DNA of 64,000 nucleotides from Mucilaginibacter_A sp965201005 (GCF_965201005.1 NZ_OZ241747.1:1984001-2048000), one strand, 5' to 3'; shown: positions 8,748 through 17,063, counted from the stretch's first letter. Numbers and translations: made by a program. Notes: generated by a model from the letters alone, not told the origin.

Positions 8748-10217
8748 TTATCGGGTATAATTCGGTGCTTCCTTGGTAATCGTAATATCATGCGGATGTG
8801 ATTCGCGGATACCGGCAGAAGTAATGCGCACAAATTTGGCTTTTTGCAAAGCTTCAATATTGGCCGCTCCGCAATAACCCATGCTGGCGCGCAAACCGCC
8901 GATGTATTGGTACATTACTTCGGCCAGGCTGCCTTTTACCGGCACGCGGCCCACAATCCCTTCGGGCACTAATTTTTTAATATCATCTTCCACATCCTGG
9001 AAATAGCGGTCTTTCGAGCCTTGTTCCATTGCTTCGATAGAACCCATGCCGCGGTAAGATTTAAAGCGGCGGCCTTCATAAATAATAATTTCGCCCGGCG
9101 ATTCTTCTACACCGGCAAACAACGAACCCGCCATGATCGAGCTTGCACCGGCCGCAATTGCTTTCGGGATATCGCCCGTATGCTTAATGCCACCATCCGC
9201 AATTACTGGAACGCCAGTCCCTTCCAAAGCCTTGGCGCATTCATAAACAGCATATAATTGCGGCACGCCAACACCGGCAATAATGCGTGTAGTGCAGATA
9301 GAACCCGGACCGATACCAACTTTTACCGCATCTGCACCGGCATCGGCCAGTGCTTTTGCACCTTCGCCGGTGGCCACATTTCCTACAATTACCTGCAAAT
9401 CAGGGTATCTGGCCTTTACTTCTTTTAGCTTGTTAATTACATAAATGGAGTGGCCGTGCGCCGTATCAATCGTAATTACATCAACACCGGCTTTCACCAG
9501 CGCATCCACACGTTCCAGCGTATCGGCAGTAACGCCAACGGCTGCGCCCACGCGCAAACGGCCATGCTCATCTTTGCAAGCCGCCGGATAATTTTTAAAT
9601 TTCTGTATATCTTTAAACGTGATCAAACCGGTCAGTTTTCCGTCTGCATCAACCACTGGCAACTTTTCAATTTTATAATTTTGCAAAATTTCTTCCGCCT
9701 GAGTAAGCGTGGTGCCAAGCGGCGCGGTAATCAGGTTTTCCTTCGTCATTACCTCGCGGACTGGTTTATTCATGTCTTTTTGAAAACGAAGGTCGCGGTT
9801 GGTGATGATACCGGTCAGTTTATGATCAGCATCTACAATCGGGATACCGCCAATCCGAAATTCCCTCATCATCTTCACTGCATCGGCAATGATGGCATCT
9901 ACTTTCAGCGTAACCGGATCCTGGATCATTCCGCTTTCCGAACGTTTTACCTTGCGCACTTCATCCGCCTGCAAGGCAATACTCAGGTTTTTATGCAGCA
10001 TCCCGATGCCGCCGGCTTGTGCAATAGCAATGGCCAGCGCGGCTTCGGTAACGGTATCCATCGCGGCAGAAACAATCGGTACGTTCAGTTTTATTTTTCG
10101 GGTAAGGAAAGATCTGGTATCCACATCGCGAGGCAAAACTTCGGAATAAGCCGGAACGAGCAGCACATCGTCATAAGTTAAACCTTCGGCAACATATTTG
10201 GCAGGGTCAAGTTGCAT
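8748..10217 (-). CDS. guaB: Inosine-5'-monophosphate dehydrogenase
   Basis: Oxidises IMP to XMP with NAD+, the committed step of GMP synthesis, as a cytoplasmic tetramer. The TIM barrel begins with LTYDDVLLVPAYSEVLP, is interrupted by a pair of CBS domains (about residues 95-210), and continues with the catalytic loop GSICTTRIIAGVGVPQ (Cys near residue 306) and the flap region with FQDVEDD and KKLVPEGIVGRVP. The ATG at 10217 is chosen over the TTG at 10226, since a -7 promoter element TATCTTTG lies just upstream at 10250-10257. That element is partly formed by a type B motif copy. Confidence 0.96.
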   Translation of the reverse strand: MQLDPAKYVAEGLTYDDVLLVPAYSEVLPRDVDTRSFLTRKIKLNVPIVSAAMDTVTEAALAIAIAQAGGIGMLHKNLSIALQADEVRKVKRSESGMIQDPVTLKVDAIIADAVKMMREFRIGGIPIVDADHKLTGIITNRDLRFQKDMNKPVREVMTKENLITAPLGTTLTQAEEILQNYKIEKLPVVDADGKLTGLITFKDIQKFKNYPAACKDEHGRLRVGAAVGVTADTLERVDALVKAGVDVITIDTAHGHSIYVINKLKEVKARYPDLQVIVGNVATGEGAKALADAGADAVKVGIGPGSICTTRIIAGVGVPQLYAVYECAKALEGTGVPVIADGGIKHTGDIPKAIAAGASSIMAGSLFAGVEESPGEIIIYEGRRFKSYRGMGSIEAMEQGSKDRYFQDVEDDIKKLVPEGIVGRVPVKGSLAEVMYQYIGGLRASMGYCGAANIEALQKAKFVRITSAGIRESHPHDITITKEAPNYTR

Positions 10218-10249
10218 AGCAAACAATTTTGGGGTTATTATTTGCGGGG

Positions 10250-10257
10250 CAAAGATA
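10250..10257 (-). promoter_or_regulatory. -7 promoter element of guaB, fused to a motif copy
   Basis: Minus strand reads TATCTTTG. The TATC is the end of the type B motif GATAAAAACAGTATC (10254-10268) and TTTG follows immediately. The predicted leader to the ATG at 10217 is about 25 bases. Confidence 0.55.
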
Positions 10258-10268
10258 CTGTTTTTATC
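10254..10268 (-). repeat. Dispersed motif, type B, overlapping the guaB promoter
   Basis: GATACTGTTTTTATC on the plus strand; its rightward flank is GGTGTTTTTTG. Confidence 0.8.
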
Positions 10269-10414
10269 GGTGTTTTTTGGGGATGGGCCAACAATTAACC
10301 GGTTTATTCAGATCAGGTTTTTATTTCAAACCAAAGCCACATTCTTTTAAAAAAAACAATTGGCCGGGAAATTGTAAATCCTTAATTATTAAAAGCAATG
10401 CTCAAAAAATGTGC

Positions 10415-10430
10415 GGTAAAAGAAGCATGG
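10415..10430 (+). repeat. Dispersed motif, type A (GGTAAAA variant)
   Basis: GGTAAAAGAAGCATGG in the guaB/PAS intergenic region. Confidence 0.75.
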
Positions 10431-10488
10431 CCAAAGCTATTTTTCGCAGCGCACAATTTTTACAAGCGACAGTTTTTTTCGAGAAAAT

Positions 10489-10496
10489 TACTTTTG
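10489..10496 (+). promoter_or_regulatory. -7 promoter element of the PAS protein gene
   Basis: TACTTTTG matches TAnnTTTG, 49 bases upstream of the ATG at 10546. Confidence 0.45.
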
Positions 10497-10545
10497 TTAA
10501 ACTATTGATTATTTCTGCAAACTTACCTTTATAAGCCTTTAGCCG

Positions 10546-11157
10546 ATGTTGAACTTTGATGATTTAAACCTGCTTGATTATTTTATGCTGAGCAACCAGC
10601 CGATGCTGCTCACAAATGAGGATGCAACGCTTATTTTAACAATAAATGCTGCGGCCGTAAAATTAACAGGATACGATTTTGCAGCATATTTTCCGCAGCC
10701 TGTGGAAAGCATTCTACAAACGAAAAAAAAACGCCTGGCCAGCATCAACATAAAACCTTCTACCCAAAAAAAATTAAAAAAAGAGTTTACACTGATAAGC
10801 AAAGCTGGCAAAACCGGTTTTGTGGAGGCAGATATAACGCCGGTTTTGTTTGAAGGAAAAGAAGCACAACTTTTTACGCTCACCGATATTACCGAAAAAA
10901 AGCTTTATCGCGCCATGCTGGAAGATGCGATGGAAGAGGAAGTTGAACTGAAAACGCAAAACCGGCACTTGAAAAAAATTGCTTATTTAAACCTCCAACT
11001 GGCGCGCAGACCGCTGGCCAACATTTTGGGTTTGGTTAATGTAATTGATCAGGAAGCCATTGCAGGCCAAACGCTGGCCGAGGCAATTGCATTTTTGCGG
11101 GAAAGTGGCCGCGAGCTGAACGAGGTGATCAAAACCATCGATCCGGAGATGTTTTGA
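10546..11157 (+). CDS. PAS-domain protein with a degenerate kinase dimerisation region
   Basis: A 203-residue cytoplasmic protein. Residues about 15-125 form a PAS domain (MLLTNEDATLILTINAAAVKLTGYD, closing with TLTDITEKK). A coiled linker leads to NLQLARRPLANILGLVNVID, which resembles the histidine-kinase dimerisation helix with the usual RxPLxxIxGL pattern but without a histidine in the phospho-acceptor position. No ATPase domain follows; the protein ends 30 residues later. It therefore looks like a sensor or adaptor rather than a kinase. The START-like gene follows 51 bases downstream in the same direction. Confidence 0.72.
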   Translation: MLNFDDLNLLDYFMLSNQPMLLTNEDATLILTINAAAVKLTGYDFAAYFPQPVESILQTKKKRLASINIKPSTQKKLKKEFTLISKAGKTGFVEADITPVLFEGKEAQLFTLTDITEKKLYRAMLEDAMEEEVELKTQNRHLKKIAYLNLQLARRPLANILGLVNVIDQEAIAGQTLAEAIAFLRESGRELNEVIKTIDPEMF

Positions 11158-11208
11158 TGAAATTATGCCGATAATTGCTTTTCTTCGCCCAAAAGTTTTT
11201 GCCCCGAA

Positions 11209-11592
11209 ATGAAAGATTACAAAAAGTATTATCTGCTGCCGGCCACGCCTGCGGAGGTTTATCTGGCGCTGACAAACCCCGTGAGCATTGAAATCTGGAC
11301 GGGCGAACCGGCCGAAATGGTGGCCGAGCCTGATACCGAATTTTCCTTGTGGGAAGGCAGCATCCAGGGCAAAAACCTCGAATTTGAAGAAGGCAAAAAA
11401 ATAGTACAACAATGGTATTTTGGCGATCAGGAACCGACTTCCATCGTAACCATCAAACTGCACGCAGATAAGCACGGCACTTCCGCAGAATTGAAACACA
11501 CCAACATCCCGGACGAAGATTACGACGATATTGCAGAAGGCTGGGACACCGCTTATTTTGGCTCCCTGGAAGAATTTTTTTCCGGCTTTTAA
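11209..11592 (+). CDS. START-like/AHSA1-type domain protein
   Basis: A 127-residue SRPBCC-fold protein. The opening YYLLPATPAEVYLALTNPVSIEIWTG is the typical first strand and helix of AHSA1-like domains. The middle KKIVQQWYF matches the beta-sheet, and the C-terminal EGWDTAYFGSLEEFF is the long helix closing the ligand cavity. Such proteins bind hydrophobic ligands or act as Hsp90 co-chaperone-like proteins; the ligand is unknown. It shares direction and tight spacing with the upstream PAS gene. Confidence 0.75.
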   Translation: MKDYKKYYLLPATPAEVYLALTNPVSIEIWTGEPAEMVAEPDTEFSLWEGSIQGKNLEFEEGKKIVQQWYFGDQEPTSIVTIKLHADKHGTSAELKHTNIPDEDYDDIAEGWDTAYFGSLEEFFSGF

Positions 11593-11630
11593 AATACTTA
11601 AACTTTTACGGCTTTGCTCCGTCATAACCT

Positions 11631-11644
11631 GATGCTGTTTTTAC
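11631..11644 (-). repeat. Dispersed motif, type B
   Basis: GATGCTGTTTTTAC followed by ACTATAAATTTTAGG, the AT-rich half, immediately before the start of the BamA-like gene. Confidence 0.8.
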
Positions 11645-11659
11645 ACTATAAATTTTAGG

Positions 11660-12904
11660 ATGACTGCAAAAGTTACTACCCTGCTGATTGCTTTCGTCTT
11701 GTTTTTCTCCGCAGAAAAAAACTTTGCACAAACAAACCCTTTGCCGTCAAAAAGCCCGCTGCCGGATTCTTTACAACAAAAAGAAGACAGCCTGGCCACG
11801 CAAAAAGATATTCTGGATTTGCTGCACCAGCTTTTCAGTAAAAAAAGTACGGTAAAAACAGCATCTGTACCAAAACGGTTCATTTTTTCGGTCGTTCCGG
11901 CTGCTGGTTACACCCTTTCTACGGGTTTGTCGGCCGGTTTAACGGCCAACGTAGCGTTTTTTGCAGAGCCGAAAGAACGCGAAAACCTGTCGTCCATCAA
12001 TTCAAATTTATCATATAATCAGCGCAGCCAGATCACTTTTCGCATTGGGTCAAACATCTGGACGAAGGACAATAAATATAATTTTGTAGGCGATTGGCGG
12101 TTGTACAAATTTCCCGAAAATACTTATGGTTTAGGCAGTTCCAGTTCTGCAGATGCATTAAACCCGATCAAATACGATTTTTTGCGTTTTTACGAAACGG
12201 TGCTAAAACAGCTGACAAAAAATTTTTACGGCGGTTTGGGGTACGCCCTTGATGCTCATTACAATATCACCCAAAACGGTGCGCCAAACCAAGTCGTTAC
12301 AGGTTATCAGGTTTACGGCCAAACCACCAAATCCCTGTCTTCCGGCGTTACTTTTAACCTTTTGTATGATAACCGCCGCAGTTCCATCAACCCGCGAAAC
12401 GGTACTTATGCCAACCTGATTTATCGTGTAAACCAGCAGTTTTTGGGCAGTGATGAAAGCTGGCAGTCCTTAACTTTTGATATTAGGAAATATTTGCCGC
12501 TTACACCATCCGGCAAAAGTATTTTGGCTTTCTGGACGCTGGACGTTTTTACGCTGAACGGCCATCCGCCATATTTTGATTTGCCAAGTACCGGCTGGGA
12601 CACCAACGGAAGTACCGGACGCGGTTATGTGCAAGGCCGTTTCCGCGGAACAGACATGCTTTATGCAGAAGGTGCTTATCGCGTAGATTTTACTAAAAAC
12701 GGCCTGCTGGGCGGGGTGTTTTTTGTGAACGGCGAAAGTTTTACAGATTATCCGGCCAACCGTTTCCAAAAAGTGGCTTTGGGTTACGGGCCGGGTTTGC
12801 GCATTAAATTCAACAAGCGTTCTGACACCAATATTGCCATAGATTACGGTATTGGCCAAGGCGGTTCGCGCGGTTTTTTTGTAAACCTGGGCGAGGTTTT
12901 CTAA
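11660..12904 (+). CDS. BamA/TamA-like outer-membrane beta-barrel protein
   Basis: A 414-residue exported protein with a signal peptide (VTTLLIAFVLFFSAEKNFAQ) and a C-terminal 16-stranded-type surface-antigen barrel (Omp85 superfamily). Diagnostic segments are YDNRRSSINPRNGTYANLIYR and GYGPGLRIKFNKRSDTNIAIDYG near the end. Recognisable POTRA domains are missing; the region before the barrel is short (about 75 residues) and low-complexity. It belongs to the BamA-like 'surface antigen' proteins with unknown substrate rather than BamA itself. A type B motif is in frame at 11851-11865 (VKTAS). Confidence 0.8.
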   Translation: MTAKVTTLLIAFVLFFSAEKNFAQTNPLPSKSPLPDSLQQKEDSLATQKDILDLLHQLFSKKSTVKTASVPKRFIFSVVPAAGYTLSTGLSAGLTANVAFFAEPKERENLSSINSNLSYNQRSQITFRIGSNIWTKDNKYNFVGDWRLYKFPENTYGLGSSSSADALNPIKYDFLRFYETVLKQLTKNFYGGLGYALDAHYNITQNGAPNQVVTGYQVYGQTTKSLSSGVTFNLLYDNRRSSINPRNGTYANLIYRVNQQFLGSDESWQSLTFDIRKYLPLTPSGKSILAFWTLDVFTLNGHPPYFDLPSTGWDTNGSTGRGYVQGRFRGTDMLYAEGAYRVDFTKNGLLGGVFFVNGESFTDYPANRFQKVALGYGPGLRIKFNKRSDTNIAIDYGIGQGGSRGFFVNLGEVF

Positions 12905-12913
12905 ACCCGGAAC

Positions 12914-12927
12914 ATGCTTCTTTTACC
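12914..12927 (-). repeat. Dispersed motif, type A
   Basis: ATGCTTCTTTTACC followed by GGGTAAAATTTTA, a complete bipartite copy. It directly precedes the lysA -7 element at 12939, so its core occupies the -33 region. Confidence 0.85.
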
Positions 12928-12938
12928 GGGTAAAATTT

Positions 12939-12946
12939 TACTTTTG
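12939..12946 (+). promoter_or_regulatory. -7 promoter element of lysA
   Basis: TACTTTTG fits TAnnTTTG, 48 bases upstream of the ATG at 12995. The motif copy at 12914-12927 lies where the -33 element would be. Confidence 0.5.
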
Positions 12947-12994
12947 CGTTCCGGTCAACCCTTCAAAAAAAAATCAGGTTCCGGTTAAAATTAT

Positions 12995-14203
12995 ATGTTT
13001 GATCCTGCGCTTATCAACCGTTTCCACAATCTGGAAACACCTTTTTATTTTTACGATTTACATCAGCTTAAAACCACTTTAAAGGCTTGTTCTGATGCTG
13101 CTTTTAAGCACCATTTTCAGGTGCATTATGCCATGAAAGCCAATTTTAACCCACGCGTGCTGGATACCATCCGTGATTTTGGTTTTGGTGCCGATTGCGT
13201 GAGCGGAAATGAAGTAAAAGCAGCCCTTGAACATGGTTTTAAAGCCGAAAAAATTGTTTTTGCCGGCGTTGGCAAATCAGACAAAGAGATTAATATGGCA
13301 TTGGACCGGGATATTTTTTGCTTCAATGCAGAGTCTGTCCAGGAACTGCAGGTTATCAACGATCTGGCTTCGGCCAAAAACAAAATTGCCAATATTGCCA
13401 TCCGCATCAACCCAAACGTGGATGCACATACGCACCATTTTATCACTACCGGCCTGGAAGAAAACAAGTTCGGCATCAATACCTGGGAATTGGGTTCGGT
13501 AATACAAAAACTTCGCGAATGCCCGAACCTGCTGTTCCTGGGCATCCATTTTCATGTGGGTTCGCAGATCAATGATTTGGAGGTTTTCCGAAATTTATGT
13601 TTGAAAGTGAACGAAATGCAGTTGTGGTTTCAGGAGGAGGGTTTTACGGTAAAAATACTGAATGTTGGCGGTGGCCTGGGCGTGGATTATCATCAGCCCG
13701 ACGAAAACAATATCGCCGATTTTGCTGATTATTTTAAAGTTTTTGCTGATTATCTGCAGGTAAACAAAGCACAGGAAGTCCATTTTGAATTAGGCAGGGC
13801 TTTAGTTGCACAATGCGCATCATTGATTTCCAGGGTTTTATATGTGAAAAACGGCATTAAAAAAAACTTCCTGATTTTGGATGCAGGCATGACGGAACTG
13901 ATCCGCCCGATGCTTTACCAGGCTTATCATCAGATTGAAAATTTAAGCGGAGACCAAAGAGCGGGGAGCGAAGAAGAATTTATGGTCGGCCAGCAGCCAG
14001 CAGCCGACAGCAATGAACCAGCAACAAACTACGACGTTGTTGGCCCGATTTGCGAAAGTACCGATTGTTTCCGGACTGATGTTGCACTGCCCGAATCCAA
14101 GCGCGGCGATTTGATTGCTATCCGTACGGCCGGAGCTTATGGCGAAGTAATGGCTTCGGGGTATAATTTGCGGGACCGGGTGCAATCATTTTACACGGAA
14201 TGA
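12995..14203 (+). CDS. lysA: Diaminopimelate decarboxylase with an in-frame insertion
   Basis: A PLP-dependent fold III decarboxylase converting meso-diaminopimelate to lysine. The PLP lysine is in VHYAMKANFNP (about residue 47), the glycine-rich phosphate loop is ILNVGGGLGVDY, the substrate arginine is in DAGMTELIRPMLY, and the active-site cysteine of the partner subunit is in GPICESTD (about residue 352). Between YHQIENLS and NYDVVGPI there are about 25 extra residues rich in Q, E, A and S. Their DNA (13960-14025) carries GAGCGGGGAGCG and a CAGCAGCCAGCAGCCGACAGC run also related to repeats elsewhere in the window. The frame is kept, so the gene should be functional. Confidence 0.92.
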   Translation: MFDPALINRFHNLETPFYFYDLHQLKTTLKACSDAAFKHHFQVHYAMKANFNPRVLDTIRDFGFGADCVSGNEVKAALEHGFKAEKIVFAGVGKSDKEINMALDRDIFCFNAESVQELQVINDLASAKNKIANIAIRINPNVDAHTHHFITTGLEENKFGINTWELGSVIQKLRECPNLLFLGIHFHVGSQINDLEVFRNLCLKVNEMQLWFQEEGFTVKILNVGGGLGVDYHQPDENNIADFADYFKVFADYLQVNKAQEVHFELGRALVAQCASLISRVLYVKNGIKKNFLILDAGMTELIRPMLYQAYHQIENLSGDQRAGSEEEFMVGQQPAADSNEPATNYDVVGPICESTDCFRTDVALPESKRGDLIAIRTAGAYGEVMASGYNLRDRVQSFYTE

Positions 14204-14216
14204 TACTGTTTTTATC
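14202..14216 (-). repeat. Dispersed motif, type B
   Basis: GATACTGTTTTTATC overlaps the last codon and stop of lysA and continues into GGCATAAAATTG, the AT-rich half. Confidence 0.8.
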
Positions 14217-14247
14217 GGCATAAAATTGAAATGACTTATTAGTTTTT

Positions 14248-15069
14248 ATGATGGAAAAAGCAGGTATAAATTTAAAAATCATTTCAAATAAATTGTTTTC
14301 AGATTATAAGAATTTGTTGAAAAGCAATCTTTTTGAAAATTTTGAAGCCGTTCGAAACCAGGGATTAGAACCGCATAGTTTTACCTTTTATACCTCAGTT
14401 TCGGTCATGTTTTCTTCTAAAATTGAAGGTGAAGTAATGGATGTAGATAGTTATGTAAAACACAAAATACTGAATATAGAATATCTTCCGAACCTTACAG
14501 AAAAACCTAATGATTTGTATGAAGCATATTTATTTGCAAAAGAAAATAAGTTAACAAAAGAAAATTTTTTACTGGCACATAAATTAATTGCCGCCCATTT
14601 GTTGCCTGCTAAACAACAAGGGGTTTTGCGTACTGCTGAAATGTTGATTATGGAGCACAACACCGGAAGAATACAATTTGAAGCCGCAATGGCAAATACG
14701 GTTAAAGTAGAATTCAATAAATTGTGGAAAGATATAGCAGATTTGATTAAACAAAATTTGGATATGGAAGAAGTTTTCTATTATGCGTCCATGATCCATT
14801 TGGTGTTTGTAAACATTCATCCTTTTAATGATGGAAATGGACGAATTGCAAGATTGTTGGAAAAATGGTTTCTGGTAGAAAAACTTGGTGAAAAGGCATG
14901 GTACATTCAATCTGAAAAATATTATTATAACCATGTAGATAAATATTATAGAAATCTATCGAAAGTTGGAATGTTTTATAATGAACTGGACTATTCCAAA
15001 GCATTGCCTTTTTTGCTAATGTTGCCGGATTGTTTGAATGTGGATTTTCCGGGCTTAGGAGATGTATGA
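14248..15069 (+). CDS. Fic-family protein (predicted AMPylase), class II
   Basis: A 273-residue Fic domain protein. The catalytic loop HPFNDGNGRIAR (about residues 190-201) is complete, with the histidine and both arginine/asparagine contacts needed for transfer of AMP to a target hydroxyl. Near residue 54 the segment SSKIEG fits the (S/T)xxxE(G/N) inhibitory helix, which makes this a class II enzyme autoinhibited by an N-terminal helix. The target is unknown. The gene is AT-rich compared with neighbours, contains no dispersed motif and stands between lysA and folB, so recent transfer is plausible. Confidence 0.88.
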   Translation: MMEKAGINLKIISNKLFSDYKNLLKSNLFENFEAVRNQGLEPHSFTFYTSVSVMFSSKIEGEVMDVDSYVKHKILNIEYLPNLTEKPNDLYEAYLFAKENKLTKENFLLAHKLIAAHLLPAKQQGVLRTAEMLIMEHNTGRIQFEAAMANTVKVEFNKLWKDIADLIKQNLDMEEVFYYASMIHLVFVNIHPFNDGNGRIARLLEKWFLVEKLGEKAWYIQSEKYYYNHVDKYYRNLSKVGMFYNELDYSKALPFLLMLPDCLNVDFPGLGDV

Positions 15070-15112
15070 AATAATTGCACAACGGATAAAAACACAACAT
15101 AAATAACTGCCA

Positions 15113-15469
15113 ATGATCAAAGTTGCCCTGCACGAAGTTAAGTTTTACGCTTACCACGGTTTTTATCCTGAAGAACAAATTTTAGGCGGCCATTATTTGG
15201 TAGATGTAGAAGTTGGATTTGTTCCGAAAAAAATTGATGATGAGATCAAAAGCACTGTAAATTATGAAGAGTTGTATTCTATCTTATCCGCAGAAATGCA
15301 ACAGCCCCGAAAACTGCTGGAAACTCTGGTACAGGAAATGATAGATCAGCTTAAAAACAAATTTCCGTTTCTGGAAACCGTTAAAGTTGGCCTTAAAAAA
15401 TTAAACCCGCCTTTACCTGGAGAAGTTGGATATTCGCTTGTGGAAATTACCTGGATAAAAGAAGCATGA
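15113..15469 (+). CDS. folB: Dihydroneopterin aldolase
   Basis: A 118-residue enzyme of folate synthesis that cleaves 7,8-dihydroneopterin to 6-hydroxymethyl-dihydropterin and glycolaldehyde. HEVKFYAYHGFYPEEQILGGHYLVDVEVG at the start is the family signature, including the glutamate of the active site. TVNYEELYSILSAEM and LLETLVQEMIDQLKN follow as in other FolB. The stop overlaps the start of the next gene (ATGA at 15466-15469). The last codons, WIKEA, are encoded by a type A motif copy at 15453-15468 that also supplies the ATG of the downstream gene. Confidence 0.92.
   Translation: MIKVALHEVKFYAYHGFYPEEQILGGHYLVDVEVGFVPKKIDDEIKSTVNYEELYSILSAEMQQPRKLLETLVQEMIDQLKNKFPFLETVKVGLKKLNPPLPGEVGYSLVEITWIKEA
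15453..15468 (+). repeat. Dispersed motif, type A, spanning a stop/start overlap
   Basis: GGATAAAAGAAGCATG: encodes the last residues of FolB while its CATG contains the start codon of the GlcD-like gene. Confidence 0.8.
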
Positions 15470-16863
15470 ATTTTAATACGATAAACGAAGCATTGCTGGA
15501 ACAAATTAAACTGATCGTTGGTGCTGCGGCAGTTTTTACAGAACGTGATGAACTGCATGATTACAGCCACGATGAAACGGAAGACCTGCATTTTTATCCG
15601 CAGGTTTTGGTGAAGCCGCAAACGCCGGAGCAAATTGCAGAACTGATAAAGCTGGCCAACCAGCATCAAATCCCGGTTACGCCGCGCGGTGCCGGCACAG
15701 GTTTGAGCGGCGGCGCGCTGCCGGTGCACGGCGGTTTGCTGATCGCGATGGAAAAGTTTAATAAAATCCTGGAAATTGATGAGCGGAATTTGCAGGCAAC
15801 GCTTGAGCCGGGCGTAATTACCGAAGTTTTTATGGACGCTGCCGCCGAAAAAGGTTTGTTGTACCCGGTTGACCCGGCCAGTAAAGGTTCGTGTTTTATT
15901 GGCGGCAATGTATCGCACGGTTCCGGCGGGCCGCGAGTGGTGAAATACGGAACCATCCGCGAATATATTTTGAACTTGCAGGTGGTTTTACCTTCCGGGG
16001 AAATTATCTGGACGGGCGCAAATACCCTGAAGTTTGCTTCGGGCTATAATTTGACGCAGCTGATGATCGGTTCTGAAGGTACGCTGGGCATCATTACCAA
16101 AATCGTGGTAAAACTCGTTCCAAAACCAACGCAGGACTTGCTTCTTTTAGCGTCCTTTTTTACGGATGAAGATGCCTGTGCGGCCGTTTCGGCGATTTTT
16201 CGTGCCGGTGTGGTTCCTTCCGCAGTAGAATTTATGGAACGAAAAGGCGTGGAGTGGGTGATGGAACACGATGCTATCAGTTTTGATCTGAAGCCGGAAG
16301 TTTCCTCGTTTTTACTGATTGAGGTGGATGGCAACAACCTGGATGTTTTGTTTGCCGATTGCGAGAAAATTAACGAAGTACTGGAACAATATCATTGCAC
16401 CGATGTGCTTTTTGCAGATTCATCGGCACAAAAAGAAGAGCTTTGGCGGCTGCGACGAACGATGGCCGTTTCGGTAAAATCCAACTCAGTTTATAAGGAA
16501 GAAGATACCGTGGTGCCGCGTGCCGAACTGCCCAAACTGATAAAAGGCATCAAAGATATTGGCACAAAATATGGTTTTCAATCGATTTGCTACGGCCATG
16601 CCGGAGATGGGAACCTGCATGTGAACATCATCAAAGCCGACATGAGTGATGAAGACTGGAACACCAAACTGAAGCCCGGCATCCGCGAAATTTTTGAATT
16701 GACTGTTTCGCTTGGCGGCACAATTTCGGGCGAGCACGGCATAGGTTTGGTACAAAAAGATTATATGCAGATCCGGTTTTCTGAAATCCATTTAAACCTG
16801 ATGCGCGGTATCAAACAGGTTTTTGACCCCAACGGGATTCTCAATCCGGGCAAGATTTTTTAG
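15466..16863 (+). CDS. FAD-linked oxidase, GlcD/D-lactate dehydrogenase type
   Basis: A 465-residue flavoprotein oxidising 2-hydroxy acids such as glycolate or D-lactate. The FAD_binding_4 domain (about 40-215) shows PVTPRGAGTGLSGGALPVHGG and GGNVSHGSGGPRVVKYG. The C-terminal FAD-oxidase domain has YGHAGDGNLHVNI and ends with SGEHGIGLVQKDY and FDPNGILNPGKIF. The expected partner subunits GlcE and GlcF are not adjacent. It is translationally coupled to folB by a 4-base overlap, though a functional link with folate synthesis is not evident. Substrate identity is open. Confidence 0.88.
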   Translation: MNFNTINEALLEQIKLIVGAAAVFTERDELHDYSHDETEDLHFYPQVLVKPQTPEQIAELIKLANQHQIPVTPRGAGTGLSGGALPVHGGLLIAMEKFNKILEIDERNLQATLEPGVITEVFMDAAAEKGLLYPVDPASKGSCFIGGNVSHGSGGPRVVKYGTIREYILNLQVVLPSGEIIWTGANTLKFASGYNLTQLMIGSEGTLGIITKIVVKLVPKPTQDLLLLASFFTDEDACAAVSAIFRAGVVPSAVEFMERKGVEWVMEHDAISFDLKPEVSSFLLIEVDGNNLDVLFADCEKINEVLEQYHCTDVLFADSSAQKEELWRLRRTMAVSVKSNSVYKEEDTVVPRAELPKLIKGIKDIGTKYGFQSICYGHAGDGNLHVNIIKADMSDEDWNTKLKPGIREIFELTVSLGGTISGEHGIGLVQKDYMQIRFSEIHLNLMRGIKQVFDPNGILNPGKIF

Positions 16864-16865
16864 CC

Positions 16866-16880
16866 GATAAAAACAGTATC
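16866..16880 (+). repeat. Dispersed motif, type B
   Basis: GATAAAAACAGTATC three bases after the stop of the GlcD-like gene. Confidence 0.8.
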
Positions 16881-16929
16881 GGCACCTTTATCTTATTGCA
16901 GCAAATGAAGTATTTGTCTAAAATTACCC

Positions 16930-16944
16930 GGTAAAAACAGTATC
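16930..16944 (+). repeat. Dispersed motif, type B
   Basis: GGTAAAAACAGTATC preceded by AAAATTACCC, the AT-rich half on the left. Confidence 0.8.
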
Positions 16945-17063
16945 CGTTCAAATCACTTAGAGAAGCTTTTTGATTTGATTTTGAGGAGGTTACATGATTC
17001 TTTTACAGCCACAAATCAGGTGTTGTTGGTTATCACGGATGAATGCTTCACCATATTTTAGGT

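Larger units (their letters stand above)
10218..10545. other. Divergent intergenic region guaB / PAS gene
   Basis: About 330 bases containing the guaB promoter with overlapping type B motif, a type A motif at 10415-10430 and a TACTTTTG element at 10489-10496 reading towards the PAS gene. No coding sequence is credible here. Confidence 0.6.

Noticed and set aside
9450..10181. A 243-codon open frame on the strand opposite guaB
   Set aside because: It lies wholly inside the highly conserved guaB gene, has no recognisable domain and looks like an antisense shadow.
10229..10534. A 101-codon plus frame in the guaB/PAS gap
   Set aside because: It covers the guaB promoter and motif copies, and its residue composition is not protein-like.
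10987..11625. A 212-codon minus frame across the PAS and START-like genes
   Set aside because: Antisense to two genes with clear domain content; the translation has no family features.
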